From assembly GCA_024644875.1 (NCBI GenBank), contig JAHEGY010000013.1:1-58952 (forward strand): a stretch of 58,952 bases of DNA, read 5' to 3'. Positions 47,833 to 56,408 of this stretch are shown piece by piece (positions within the stretch are counted from its first letter, which is position 1; every line of letters starts with the position of its first letter). A program made the translations under genes and the position numbers. This stretch comes from Cyclobacteriaceae bacterium. Lineage in GTDB: Bacteria; Bacteroidota; Bacteroidia; Cytophagales; Cyclobacteriaceae. The notes under the pieces are model-generated. The model ran no database searches and was not told the DNA's origin. It saw only the letters and a list, made by a program, of their open reading frames with translations.

Positions 47833-48312
47833 ATGAAATCGAATTTTAAAATCTATGCAGGTCTTCTTCTTTTATCCGGACTGGTATTTATCAATTCCAG
47901 ATCTTATGCTCATTGTGAAGTTCCATGCGGCATCTACGATGATTCCGTACGGGTAGCATTGATATACGAGCATATCACCACAATCGAAAAAGCCATTAAT
48001 AATATTAATCAGTTATCTGATGAGTCAGATCCAAATTATAATCAATTAATTCGATGGGTAATGAATAAAGAATCTCATGCTGAGAAGTTACAGGTTATTG
48101 TAAGTCAATATTTTCTGCATCAAAGGATAAAAGTAGCTGATCCGGCTGATCAGGATGCCTATGCGAAATATGTGAAAAGCCTTACCTTACTGCATGAAAT
48201 GCTCGTTTATGCCATGAAGACAAAACAAACCACAGATCTGGCATTTATTGAAAAATTGAGAGAGACTGTTCATGCATTTGAACATCATTATTTTGGGGAA
48301 CATTCCCACTAA
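47833..48312 (+). CDS. sodN: Nickel superoxide dismutase with N-terminal export signal
   Basis: Predicted NiSOD, disproportionating superoxide. The precursor has 159 residues. Residues 1-26 form a Sec signal (basic start, LLLLSGLVFI core, SRSYA end); cleavage after Ala26 would leave His27-Cys28-Glu-Val-Pro-Cys32-Gly-Ile-Tyr35, matching the NiSOD nickel hook H-C-x-x-P-C-G-x-Y. The rest (about 130 residues) is helical, as in the four-helix NiSOD bundle (for example IRWVMNKESHAEKLQVIVSQ, KSLTLLHEMLVYAMK), with a His-rich tail HHYFGEHSH. In characterised NiSODs the hook is exposed by a dedicated protease, SodX; none is seen here. Isolated gene, followed by a hairpin shared with korB. Periplasmic location inferred. 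Confidence 0.92.
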   Translation: MKSNFKIYAGLLLLSGLVFINSRSYAHCEVPCGIYDDSVRVALIYEHITTIEKAINNINQLSDESDPNYNQLIRWVMNKESHAEKLQVIVSQYFLHQRIKVADPADQDAYAKYVKSLTLLHEMLVYAMKTKQTTDLAFIEKLRETVHAFEHHYFGEHSH

Positions 48313-48320
48313 AAATGAAA

Positions 48321-48357
48321 AATAAATCCACCATCCCATTATGGAGGTGGATTTATT
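48321..48357. terminator. Hairpin between convergent sodN and korB
   Basis: AATAAATCCACC pairs perfectly with GGTGGATTTATT over a 13-base loop. It lies just after the sodN stop and before the korB stop. AT-rich flanks on both sides support a bidirectional terminator. Confidence 0.75.
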
Positions 48358-48376
48358 ACTTCTCCTCTTTAGACTT

Positions 48377-49450
48377 TTATTTCACTTCCCAGTAATTTTT
48401 ACCTTTAAAGAGTTCATAAGGATTGCCTTGACCCAATTGCTCTATGGCCATTTTTTTCTGACCCCTGAGTTGGTCTTCATATGTAGGTCTATTTACAGCA
48501 TAAAGCACACCCAATGGTCTTGGAAACCCATCATTCTCCGGATTATCAAAAAAACGAGTCAAGATGGTGGCCTTCAAACTATCTTCTTCATCATGGATCC
48601 AGAGATCATTTTCAGAAACTTCAGATAGTTTCACTATACGAGGTGAGAATCCATCCAGGATTATTCCCATATCATTGTTTACACCAAAAAACAGGGGTTT
48701 TTGGTGTTCAAGAACGATGGTGTTGTCCTTCTTTGTTGCTTTATCTGTAAGAACAGAAAAAGCTCCATCATTAAAAACATTACAGTTTTGATATATTTCA
48801 ACCAGTGAAGTTCCATTATGCTGATTTGCCCTCTTTAAGACTTGCCTGAGTAATAATGGGTCAATATCCAATCCCCGTGCAATAAAAGTAGCATCCGCCC
48901 CAAGGGCTAATTTCAATGGATTAAAGGGGAGGTCTATAGTTCCCCAGACTGCCGTTTTATTAACAGTTCCTAGAGGCGAAGTAGGAGAGTATTGACCTTT
49001 TGTAAGCCCGTAAATTTCATTATTGAACAGGAGCACATTCATGTTGAAGTTTCTGCGAAGTAAATGAATAAGATGATTTCCTCCTATTGATAATCCATCT
49101 CCGTCTCCGGTTACGACCCATATATTAAGGTCTTTCCGTATAGCTCTAAGGCCTGAGGCAATGGCAGGAGCTCTTCCATGAATAGAATGCATTCCAAAAG
49201 TATCCAGATAATACGGAAACCTGGAAGAACAACCGATCCCGGAAATAAATACAATTTCTTCCTTAGGAATATTTTCATCTGCAAGAACAGATTGCACCTG
49301 TTTTAGTATAGAATAATCCCCGCAACCCGGACACCATCTGATCTCCTGATTGGATGCATAGGATTTAGAAGGAGAGGAAACTCCCTTAGTGCTTTGGCCA
49401 GGTCTTGTTTTCATATGCCCTGGCATTTTTACCTTCATCTTTGGCTTCAC
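48377..49450 (-). CDS. korB: 2-oxoacid:ferredoxin oxidoreductase, beta subunit
   Basis: A 357-residue thiamine diphosphate-binding subunit of a 2-oxoacid:ferredoxin oxidoreductase, probably for 2-oxoglutarate. EIRWCPGCGDYSIL, FISGIGCSSRFPYYLDTFG, HSIHGRAPAIASGLRAI and VVTGDGDGLSIGGNHLIHLL are the diagnostic blocks; NEIYGLTKGQYSPTSPLG follows. The N-terminus has an unusual basic extension of about 30 residues. The start is GTG 49450 (ATG alternatives at 49438 and 49426). It abuts korA without a gap, so one operon. Catalysis: 2-oxoglutarate plus CoA to succinyl-CoA with reduced ferredoxin. Confidence 0.93.
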   Translation of the reverse strand: MKPKMKVKMPGHMKTRPGQSTKGVSSPSKSYASNQEIRWCPGCGDYSILKQVQSVLADENIPKEEIVFISGIGCSSRFPYYLDTFGMHSIHGRAPAIASGLRAIRKDLNIWVVTGDGDGLSIGGNHLIHLLRRNFNMNVLLFNNEIYGLTKGQYSPTSPLGTVNKTAVWGTIDLPFNPLKLALGADATFIARGLDIDPLLLRQVLKRANQHNGTSLVEIYQNCNVFNDGAFSVLTDKATKKDNTIVLEHQKPLFFGVNNDMGIILDGFSPRIVKLSEVSENDLWIHDEEDSLKATILTRFFDNPENDGFPRPLGVLYAVNRPTYEDQLRGQKKMAIEQLGQGNPYELFKGKNYWEVK

Positions 49451-51307
49451 TTATTCAGATTTTAGTATGTCCTGTATTTTGTTGATTATTTCGTTTTTAG
49501 TAAAGGGCAATCCCTGAACCTTATTCATGCCAATAGCATCTACGTTAAATTTCTCCCTGATAATTTTGATCAGCTGTCCATTATTTAGTTCGGGGATTAA
49601 TATATTCTGATACTGGGATAATACTTTTTCAAGATTTCCGGGGAAAGGTCTCAGATATCTTAAATGTGCAAAACCAATCTTAAGCCCCTGATCGTGACAA
49701 TCAGTAACCGCTGACATTAATGCACCATAAGTAGAGCCCCATCCAAGGACCAGGATATCACCTTTTTCAACTCCAGCCTTTATTTTAATTTCCGGAATAA
49801 ATTCAGCTATATTTTCTACTTTCTGTTCTCGTAATTCAACCATAAGCTGGTTATTTTCTGGATCATAGGATACATCACCTGTTTCATTTTCCTTTGATAA
49901 TCCGCCAATCCTGTGTTCAAATCCCTTCTTGCCTGGAACCGCCCATGGTCTGGAAAGTCTCTCATCACGCAGATATGGCATAAATTTACCATCTTTAATG
50001 TGATCCTGGTTTGCGAATGGAATATCAATTTCAGGCAACAGATCCGGGTCTTGTATTGACCATGGGCTGGATCCATTTCCAAGATATCCATCACTTAAGA
50101 CCATAACCGGCGTCATATGCTCAATAGCAATTTTGCCAGCCTCATAGATGATATCAAAACTGTCAGCTGGTGAATTACAGGCCAGTACTGGCAGAGGAGT
50201 TTCCCCATTCCTCCCATAATATGCCTGCAGTAGATCAGATTGTTCTGTTTTGGTGGGCATACCTGTTGAAGGTCCTGCCCGCTGAACGTTTATAATCACC
50301 AGGGGCATTTCAAGAGCTACTGCGAGACCGATGGCTTCTGTTTTCAGGGCAATCCCGGGACCAGAAGAAGCGGTAACACCTAATCCCCCTCCAAAGGATG
50401 CCCCGATGGCAGCGGTCACAGCAGCTATTTCGTCTTCAGCCTGAAAAGTTGTAATATAATTTTTATGTTTGGCCAACTCATGCAAAATATCGGTAGCAGG
50501 CGTGATCGGATAGCCAGCATATAAGACATCTAGACCAGTTTTATAGGCCAAAGCAATGATCCCATAGGCAAGTGCTTCGTTTCCACGAATATTTCTATAT
50601 ATCCCTTTGTCAAGAGCAGCAGCTTGAACTTCCGTAGTGGATGAGGCGGCTTCCACAGTGATGCCGTAATTATAACCGGTCCTTAATACTTTTATATTAG
50701 CTTCAAAGATTTTTGGCTTTTTACTGAATTTTTCTTCCAGATAGTTTTCTGTAAAATCTGTTTTTCTATTAAAAAGCCAATAAACATAGCCTAGGGCAAA
50801 CATATTTTTTGACCTGTCAATTTCTTTTATGCCTAAACCCGAGTCCTCAAGTGCCTTACGGGTTAATTGAGTGATCGCAATCTTGTGAATTGTATAGTTT
50901 GAAAGTAATTTTTCATCTTCAATAGGATTATCCAGCTTGTCATATTTAGCCAGTCGTAGAAATTTGTCATCAAATCCATCTATATTTATTATTAAAGTTC
51001 CGCCAGGCTTTAAATTTTTGATATTAGTTTTCAGAGCCGCTGCATTCATAGCAACCAGAACATCATATTCATCTCCTGGAGTATGGACCCTGGTACTTCC
51101 AAAATGTAACTGAAATCCGGAAACGCCGTAAAGGGTTCCTTGAGGAGCTCTTATTTCTGCTGGAAAATCAGGGAATGTGGCCAGGTCATTACCATATTTT
51201 GCGGCAGTTTCTGTAAACTGACTTCCGGTGAGTTGCATGCCGTCTCCCGAATCCCCTGCAAATTTGATCACTATATTTTCCCTAAGTTCTGATGTATTTA
51301 TTGACAT
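49451..51307 (-). CDS. korA: 2-oxoacid:acceptor oxidoreductase, fused gamma-alpha subunit
   Basis: A 618-residue subunit. The N-terminal part (about 10-205) is the gamma domain (IVIKFAGDSGDGMQLTGSQF, AMNAAALKTNIKNLKPGGTL), and the remainder (about 225-618) the alpha pyrimidine-binding and transketolase C-like domains (GNEALAYGIIALAYKTGLDV, YAGYPITPATDILHELAKH, AVTAAIGASFGGGLGVTASS, GPGIALKTEAIGLAVALEMP). The fused order gamma-alpha is the form common in Bacteroidota and Actinobacteria KorA. It pairs with KorB immediately downstream. The only central-metabolism pair in the window. Confidence 0.94.
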   Translation of the reverse strand: MSINTSELRENIVIKFAGDSGDGMQLTGSQFTETAAKYGNDLATFPDFPAEIRAPQGTLYGVSGFQLHFGSTRVHTPGDEYDVLVAMNAAALKTNIKNLKPGGTLIINIDGFDDKFLRLAKYDKLDNPIEDEKLLSNYTIHKIAITQLTRKALEDSGLGIKEIDRSKNMFALGYVYWLFNRKTDFTENYLEEKFSKKPKIFEANIKVLRTGYNYGITVEAASSTTEVQAAALDKGIYRNIRGNEALAYGIIALAYKTGLDVLYAGYPITPATDILHELAKHKNYITTFQAEDEIAAVTAAIGASFGGGLGVTASSGPGIALKTEAIGLAVALEMPLVIINVQRAGPSTGMPTKTEQSDLLQAYYGRNGETPLPVLACNSPADSFDIIYEAGKIAIEHMTPVMVLSDGYLGNGSSPWSIQDPDLLPEIDIPFANQDHIKDGKFMPYLRDERLSRPWAVPGKKGFEHRIGGLSKENETGDVSYDPENNQLMVELREQKVENIAEFIPEIKIKAGVEKGDILVLGWGSTYGALMSAVTDCHDQGLKIGFAHLRYLRPFPGNLEKVLSQYQNILIPELNNGQLIKIIREKFNVDAIGMNKVQGLPFTKNEIINKIQDILKSE

Positions 51308-51460
51308 TTTGACTTTTGGTAATGATGATCTGTGATTAATATTAAATTTAGTATTTATGCTGGAATAAATTTTTTAATTGAAAATCTTATTAACCAGCCA
51401 AGATAGCACATAAGAGCCTTTAATAGTAACCCGATTAAAGAATATATTGTTTAGGGGCTC

Positions 51461-52258
51461 TTAGTCATATTCTCCATTTAGCCAGGCCCAGAATTTCCTA
51501 ACAGGATTTTTATATAGAGGCCTTACCTTAATTCGTTCCAATTCGCTTTGTTCAATTTTTCTGTTTTTCTTCTTTTTTCTTGTTGAAGAAACATTTGACT
51601 GAACATTTTTTATGTAATGCAGTTTTTTCTGCTCTTTCTTAAGTTTTTTGGCCCGTTGTAGTTCTCTGATTCTTTTTCTTTCTTCACGTTTAAGCTTTTC
51701 TTCGTAGCTCAATTCTTTAGAATTATACTTTTTCCTGTTTTTTTGCCTGAATGATCTTTTACTGGTTTTTTGATATTCATTTCTTTGCCCTCCATTTGAA
51801 GTTTTATCAGATAAATTGTTTTGTTCTTCAACACCGGAATTATTCTCATCTTTTACCTTCTTTATGGGCTCCGGCAGATCAATTTTTCCAACAACTTTAA
51901 CGCCTTCTAGCTTGATCTTTGGCATGCTGATAACTTCAATTTCCTCTTCTTTTTCAAAAGGAGACTCAGGATCAGTGGTGTCCTTTTCAGGTTTATTGGA
52001 AACTGATCTGTCTAAAGCGTTTATTTCTTTTTCTTTCGTCTGGAGGATATCTACTGCGGATTCATTTGCTTGTATGACTTGAGTTTCAATTTCAGCTTTC
52101 ATTTCTTCCGGGCTGAAATGATTTAATGCTAGCCTCACATCACTTTCTTTAATTTTATTATTGTGGGAATCATACCTTTCAATCCTATTCTTTTCAAAGA
52201 ATAAGATCAGTTCTGTAGGTGAAATTTCAAGCTTGCGTGCTAATTGCGATAACCTCAT
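51461..52258 (-). CDS. Stand-alone protein resembling the N-terminal region of translation initiation factor IF-2
   Basis: A 265-residue, lysine-rich, mostly disordered protein. Residues 1-50 resemble the IF2_N helical module (MRLSQLARKLEISPTELILF, then FEKNRIERYDSHNNKI). Residues 113-130, PKIKLEGVKVVGKIDLPE, match the linker block typical of Bacteroidota IF-2 (the VVGKIDL motif), followed by a basic coiled region (about 165-245). No GTPase domain is present and the gene ends with FWAWLNGEYD. It is therefore not IF-2 itself but probably a paralogue or duplicated N-terminal part, perhaps binding ribosomes (inference). No close partners: 153 bp upstream of korA. Confidence 0.75.
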   Translation of the reverse strand: MRLSQLARKLEISPTELILFFEKNRIERYDSHNNKIKESDVRLALNHFSPEEMKAEIETQVIQANESAVDILQTKEKEINALDRSVSNKPEKDTTDPESPFEKEEEIEVISMPKIKLEGVKVVGKIDLPEPIKKVKDENNSGVEEQNNLSDKTSNGGQRNEYQKTSKRSFRQKNRKKYNSKELSYEEKLKREERKRIRELQRAKKLKKEQKKLHYIKNVQSNVSSTRKKKKNRKIEQSELERIKVRPLYKNPVRKFWAWLNGEYD

Positions 52259-52411
52259 ATTGAATCAATTAAAGGGTAAATACAAATATATAATTATATC
52301 GAAAAAAGTACCTTCAAGTAGTAAATTGAAAATTGTTATCCGCATTCATTAGAATAAATTTAATTTTTTTAATAATATAGTAATTGATTAATCAGAAATG
52401 GGATAAAAAAT

Positions 52412-53335
52412 ATGGTTTTTTTAAGAAAAGGTACATCAAGAAGGTCACTTTTAAAACTTGGATGGCTTGTTTTTTTATCCAATCCATTGATCAGTTTATC
52501 GAGATTATTTGGGTTCAGTTCCCTGAAAGCTCAAAATCAAACCCCCAAAATTGGTCTGAATTTATATTCGCTTAATAAAGATCTGAAGAACTATCCGAAA
52601 GAGACCTTGAAAAAAATTGATTTCATCGGCTTTGCTGGTTTGGAAACACCGCATACCTTAGAAGGTATGTCTGTGGACGATTACAGTAAAATAATCAGGA
52701 AATCAAGTTTGGACGTTATTGCCATACATACTGAATTGCCCCTGGATAAGATGACCAAGGAAAATGTACTTAAGAGAGCCAAGGCCTTTAAATCCAAGCG
52801 AATCATCTGGCATGGTTTGCCTGAAAGCACATCCTATAGAAGTGAAGAGGGTATCACACAATTGGCAAATAAGTATAATATGGCCAACAGCTTTGCCAAA
52901 GAAAATGGATTATCTTTTGGAATTCATAATCACTGGTGGGAATTTGACGAACTCTCCAGTGGTAAATTGCCTTTTGATATTTTATTGGATCTGCTGGACG
53001 ATGATATTTTTTTTGAGCTTGATGTTTACTGGATTGCAGTTGCCGGAAAGGATCCGGTTGATATAATAAAAAGATTGGGTAAACGCGCATCCATTTTGCA
53101 GGTAAAAGACGGCCCTGGAGTATGGTCGCCATTGCTTGATGAACCTTTCCCATATCCTGTTCTGGCGGTTGGTACTGGCAAACTGGACTATCCGTCAATT
53201 TTTAAGGCCAGTGATGGAAATGCCCAATGGATCATCGTTGACATAGAAGCCTGCGAAACAGATCTGATTCAGGCCCTCTACGAAAGTTATAAATACCTGG
53301 CTATTAGCAACAATTACGGGTCAGGTTTGAAATGA
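52412..53335 (+). CDS. Tat-exported sugar phosphate isomerase/epimerase-like protein
   Basis: A 307-residue protein. The N-terminus has SRRSLLKLGWLVFLSN, a twin-arginine signal, ending near LKAQNQTP (about residue 45). The mature part is a xylose-isomerase-like TIM barrel: IGLNLYSLNKDLKNYPKETL, IGFAGLETPHTLEG, GLSFGIHNHWWEFDELSSGK, IFFELDVYWIAVAGKDP, ILQVKDGPG and WIIVDIEACETD. These are the blocks of metal-binding sugar isomerase/epimerase proteins. Homologous in type to the Tat lipoprotein at 42392 but divergent. Sits alone; the next gene is 106 bp away. Confidence 0.9.
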   Translation: MVFLRKGTSRRSLLKLGWLVFLSNPLISLSRLFGFSSLKAQNQTPKIGLNLYSLNKDLKNYPKETLKKIDFIGFAGLETPHTLEGMSVDDYSKIIRKSSLDVIAIHTELPLDKMTKENVLKRAKAFKSKRIIWHGLPESTSYRSEEGITQLANKYNMANSFAKENGLSFGIHNHWWEFDELSSGKLPFDILLDLLDDDIFFELDVYWIAVAGKDPVDIIKRLGKRASILQVKDGPGVWSPLLDEPFPYPVLAVGTGKLDYPSIFKASDGNAQWIIVDIEACETDLIQALYESYKYLAISNNYGSGLK

Positions 53336-53441
53336 TGCTTATTTTATCTGCTTCTTGAACTATTTGTAGCGGTTTTCCTATTATTCCAAAACAATAATGT
53401 AGTTTTGCCCCTTAATTAAAATTTCAACTAAAACTAATTAA

Positions 53442-54137
53442 ATGAAACTTTTATCGAATGTTGCAATTGCTGCTGCGATGTTATTACTGATTTTTAGTTG
53501 TAACAACCAGACCAATGTAGGAAAAGACGTGAATTTATCTAATGAAGTCGATAGTGTAAGTTACAGCCTGGGTTTAAATGTAGCTAAGAATGTGCAAACA
53601 CAGGGACTTGAAGATATCAATATTGATGCCTTGATTAAAGCTTTCAATGATGTATATGAAGGTAATGAACCCATCCTGAATGAGATGCAGGCGGGGCAAT
53701 GCTTACAATCATATTTTCAAAGGGCACAGTTAGCCAAGTCAGATGCAAGCAAGGATGCTGGTGTGGCTTTTCTTGCTCAAAATAAGACCAAAGAGGGTGT
53801 AATCACAACGGAAAGCGGGCTTCAATATGAAATTATTACCGAAGGTAGCGGTGCGAAACCAGGCCTTGAAGACAAGGTGACAACGCATTATCATGGAACA
53901 TTGATCGATGGAACGGTATTCGACAGCTCTGTAGATAGGGGAGAGCCTGTTTCATTCCCGGTAAATGGCGTGATTCCAGGATGGACTGAAGCACTTCAGT
54001 TAATGTCTGTTGGTTCAAAATGGAAATTATATGTACCTTCAGAATTGGCATACGGAGAACGAGGAGCAGGCGGTGCAATCGGACCGAATGAAGCCCTCAT
54101 CTTTGAAGTTGAATTGATTTCAATTGACCAGGAATAA
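53442..54137 (+). CDS. FKBP-type peptidyl-prolyl isomerase lipoprotein (Mip-like)
   Basis: A 231-residue protein. The lipobox LLIFSC places the lipidated Cys at residue 20. An N-terminal helical dimerisation domain (about 25-120: VDSVSYSLGLNVAKNVQTQG and FLAQNKTKEGV) precedes an FKBP domain (about 125-230) with the expected VTTHYHGTLIDGTVFDSSVD, VIPGWTEALQLMSVGSKWKL and YVPSELAYGERGAGG blocks. Same design as FkpA/Mip periplasmic foldases. Monocistronic. Confidence 0.95.
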   Translation: MKLLSNVAIAAAMLLLIFSCNNQTNVGKDVNLSNEVDSVSYSLGLNVAKNVQTQGLEDINIDALIKAFNDVYEGNEPILNEMQAGQCLQSYFQRAQLAKSDASKDAGVAFLAQNKTKEGVITTESGLQYEIITEGSGAKPGLEDKVTTHYHGTLIDGTVFDSSVDRGEPVSFPVNGVIPGWTEALQLMSVGSKWKLYVPSELAYGERGAGGAIGPNEALIFEVELISIDQE

Positions 54138-54138
54138 T

Positions 54139-54264
54139 TTATAGGTTCAAAGATTTTTCAGAACCACTTTTCACAAATTCGTGAATATCATCATGTAAAA
54201 AGCTGAATTCAGGATAATCATATTCTTTCCTGGTTTCAGCTTTTTTTTCAATCAATTCTTTCAA
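54139..54264 (-). CDS. Possible small ORF overlapping the end of the sulfatase gene
   Basis: A 41-codon frame with a TTG start, reading KELIEKKAETRKEYDYPEF and then FLHDDIHEFVKSGS before its stop. It begins 17 bases inside the sulfatase stop region and ends convergent with the FKBP gene. The composition looks protein-like, but there is no clear ribosome-binding site and no family match. It could equally be a decayed C-terminal piece of another gene. Confidence 0.25.
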   Translation of the reverse strand: MKELIEKKAETRKEYDYPEFSFLHDDIHEFVKSGSEKSLNL

Positions 54265-56038
54265 ACATCAAAAGCCGGAAATCCATTACCTGATTTCCCG
54301 GAATCTTATCGGCCTGAAGAGTTAATGTTCCTTTTCCCTTTTTTAAGTTGATTATACCTATATCGAGTGGTTTAAAATCCTTCACATAGGATTCAATTCG
54401 TTCATCCCTGTCTTCATCCATTCCAAACAATGGTGGATCATGTGCTTCCCTGATCTGGCTTCTTAATTTACTGTCATTGAACGAGAGCGAAAAGTTTGAT
54501 CCAATATCTTTTTCCGGACAAGTATAGTAAATGACAACTTTGAAATCACCATCATCTACTACTTCTAACTCCCATGTGATCTTATCTTCAGGATCTATCC
54601 AGTTGGTAAAATAAGAACAGTTTGGATATCGATTGGACCGAATTATGTTTCCATGCGCCTCACCATCTCTGGCAGGAATCTGAGTATATTTAAAATCCGG
54701 ATGACCGAGCGGGAAGGTTCTTGGATCTTCTATAGGTAATTCAGGCAATACTTCTTTTTCCCATGCTACCTTAGCCAGCACCATCTGATCATGGATTTCA
54801 GGCATTTCGGTAGAAATGTCATTATACTGTCCGGGATCATTAACCATGTTAAAAAGTTTGTTTTCAAAATCAAGCCTGAACTCCTGACTTCTAATGCTGG
54901 TTCGGCCTCTCCAATGATTGATAATCAGACGTTCCTGCCAATCCGGTTCATTTTCCAATAGCAAAGGTTTTAGACTTTTGCCATCAATAACCTTAGGGGT
55001 TTCAGGAGGTATTGAAGCCAGGTCACAAAGAGTAGGTAAAAGATCAATTGCACTTGCTATTTGAAGCACTTTCCTGCCCTCAGGAATTTTACCTTTCCAT
55101 TGAATAAGAAGGGGCGACCTGACACCTCCTTCATCAGTAGATCCTTTTCTTCCCTTCATACCATCATTCCATCGCCATCCGTTCGGACCATTATCTGAAA
55201 GATATAATACAATTGTATTCTTCTCAAGTTCGAGGGTTTTAAGTTTATTCATGATTCTTCCAACATTCCAATCAATATTTTCGCACATGGCCAGTGCCGC
55301 TCTGGTATGGAGAATGTTTTCTCTATCCTTATCGCGGTTCCTCATCTGCAGATCCATGTCCTTGAATTTTTCCCAGAAACGATCGGGTACCTGCATGGGA
55401 CTATGTGGTGTATTGTAAGGAAGATATATAAAAAACGGCTTATCCTGGTTCTCTTCAATAAATTGCATGGCATGATCAGTAAAATCATCAATTACAAAAC
55501 CATTACCTTTAACGATTTTGCCATTATGCTCAAGTGGGGGACTGAAATAGTTACCCCAATGACCGGAACAAAATCCATAATAATCATCAAATCCCCTGGC
55601 ATTCGGATGATACGGGTATTGCATTCCATTGTGCCATTTGCCATATGCGGCTGTTTTATATCCTGCTTTTTGAAATAATTGAGCGACGGTAGTTTCATCG
55701 AGATCAAGTCTCTCTCCTCCAGCTGATGTTGAATAAACACCACCTCTTACATGATATCGGCCTGTCAGAATTTCCGCTCTGGTAGGTGAACAAACCGGGC
55801 TAACATAAAAACGGTCGAACATAGCACCGTTTTGTGCGAGGGCATCAATATTGGGAGTACTTAGATTTGTATTGCCCGTTATGGTTAAATCTCCAAATCC
55901 CTGGTCATCTGTTAATATCAGAATTATATTGGGCCTTTTGGATTTAATCTTTTTTTTATGATTCACTTCACAAGACGAAATGCCAAAAACAAATACTATA
56001 GTTAATACTATTATTGCAAAGGGGGTTGATTTGTTCAT
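54248..56038 (-). CDS. Arylsulfatase-type lipoprotein
   Basis: A sulfatase of about 596 residues. The ATG at 56038 starts a lipoprotein signal with GISSC (Cys23); the open frame upstream adds 10 codons without adding a signal. Formylglycine motif CSPTRAEILTGRY with catalytic Cys83, metal residues in NIILILTDDQGFGD (Asp44, Asp45), AYGKWHNG with the catalytic Lys and His, and YLSDNGPNG are present. A C-terminal beta domain of about 130 residues is extra (WIDPEDKITWELEVVDDGDF). The formylglycine-generating enzyme is not in this window. It should remove sulfate esters from a polysaccharide such as those of marine algae (inference). Confidence 0.93.
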   Translation of the reverse strand: MNKSTPFAIIVLTIVFVFGISSCEVNHKKKIKSKRPNIILILTDDQGFGDLTITGNTNLSTPNIDALAQNGAMFDRFYVSPVCSPTRAEILTGRYHVRGGVYSTSAGGERLDLDETTVAQLFQKAGYKTAAYGKWHNGMQYPYHPNARGFDDYYGFCSGHWGNYFSPPLEHNGKIVKGNGFVIDDFTDHAMQFIEENQDKPFFIYLPYNTPHSPMQVPDRFWEKFKDMDLQMRNRDKDRENILHTRAALAMCENIDWNVGRIMNKLKTLELEKNTIVLYLSDNGPNGWRWNDGMKGRKGSTDEGGVRSPLLIQWKGKIPEGRKVLQIASAIDLLPTLCDLASIPPETPKVIDGKSLKPLLLENEPDWQERLIINHWRGRTSIRSQEFRLDFENKLFNMVNDPGQYNDISTEMPEIHDQMVLAKVAWEKEVLPELPIEDPRTFPLGHPDFKYTQIPARDGEAHGNIIRSNRYPNCSYFTNWIDPEDKITWELEVVDDGDFKVVIYYTCPEKDIGSNFSLSFNDSKLRSQIREAHDPPLFGMDEDRDERIESYVKDFKPLDIGIINLKKGKGTLTLQADKIPGNQVMDFRLLMFERID

Positions 56039-56408
56039 TATATAAAAAAATAATTTTGGATTATACACAATATTAGTGTCTCATAATTCATAAAAATAAG
56101 AAATCAATTAGATATTTATCACAATACTAAAAATAAATGTTAAGGAGCCGTAAGATGCAAATTATCACAGAGATGCCAATTATACATTAAGCCTATTATT
56201 CACTTTACGCATTCCCGGAAGTAGCAGCCGGATTGATATATGCTACGCTTAAGGATCAAGTTTATGTCGCCAGAATAAATTTAGTATGAACCACGGAAAA
56301 AATTAAAATTCAACAAGAATTGATGTCAGGAAATCTCATTATACTATTATGAATGCGTTGCGATGGATTCATTACAATAAAATGAATTGATCTTAGAGTG
56401 AAAGGATA
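56039..56408. other. Intergenic region, no gene seen
   Basis: About 370 bases between two minus-strand genes. One protein-like plus-strand stretch near 56191-56288 (FPEVAAGLIYATLKDQVYVA) has no start and no family match. No RNA gene or clear terminator is recognised. Confidence 0.4.

Noticed and set aside
53363-53407. TTTG ... TAGTTTTG as a promoter for the FKBP gene
   Set aside because: The -7 match is good but the TTTG is 33 bases away and no TTG is at the expected distance.
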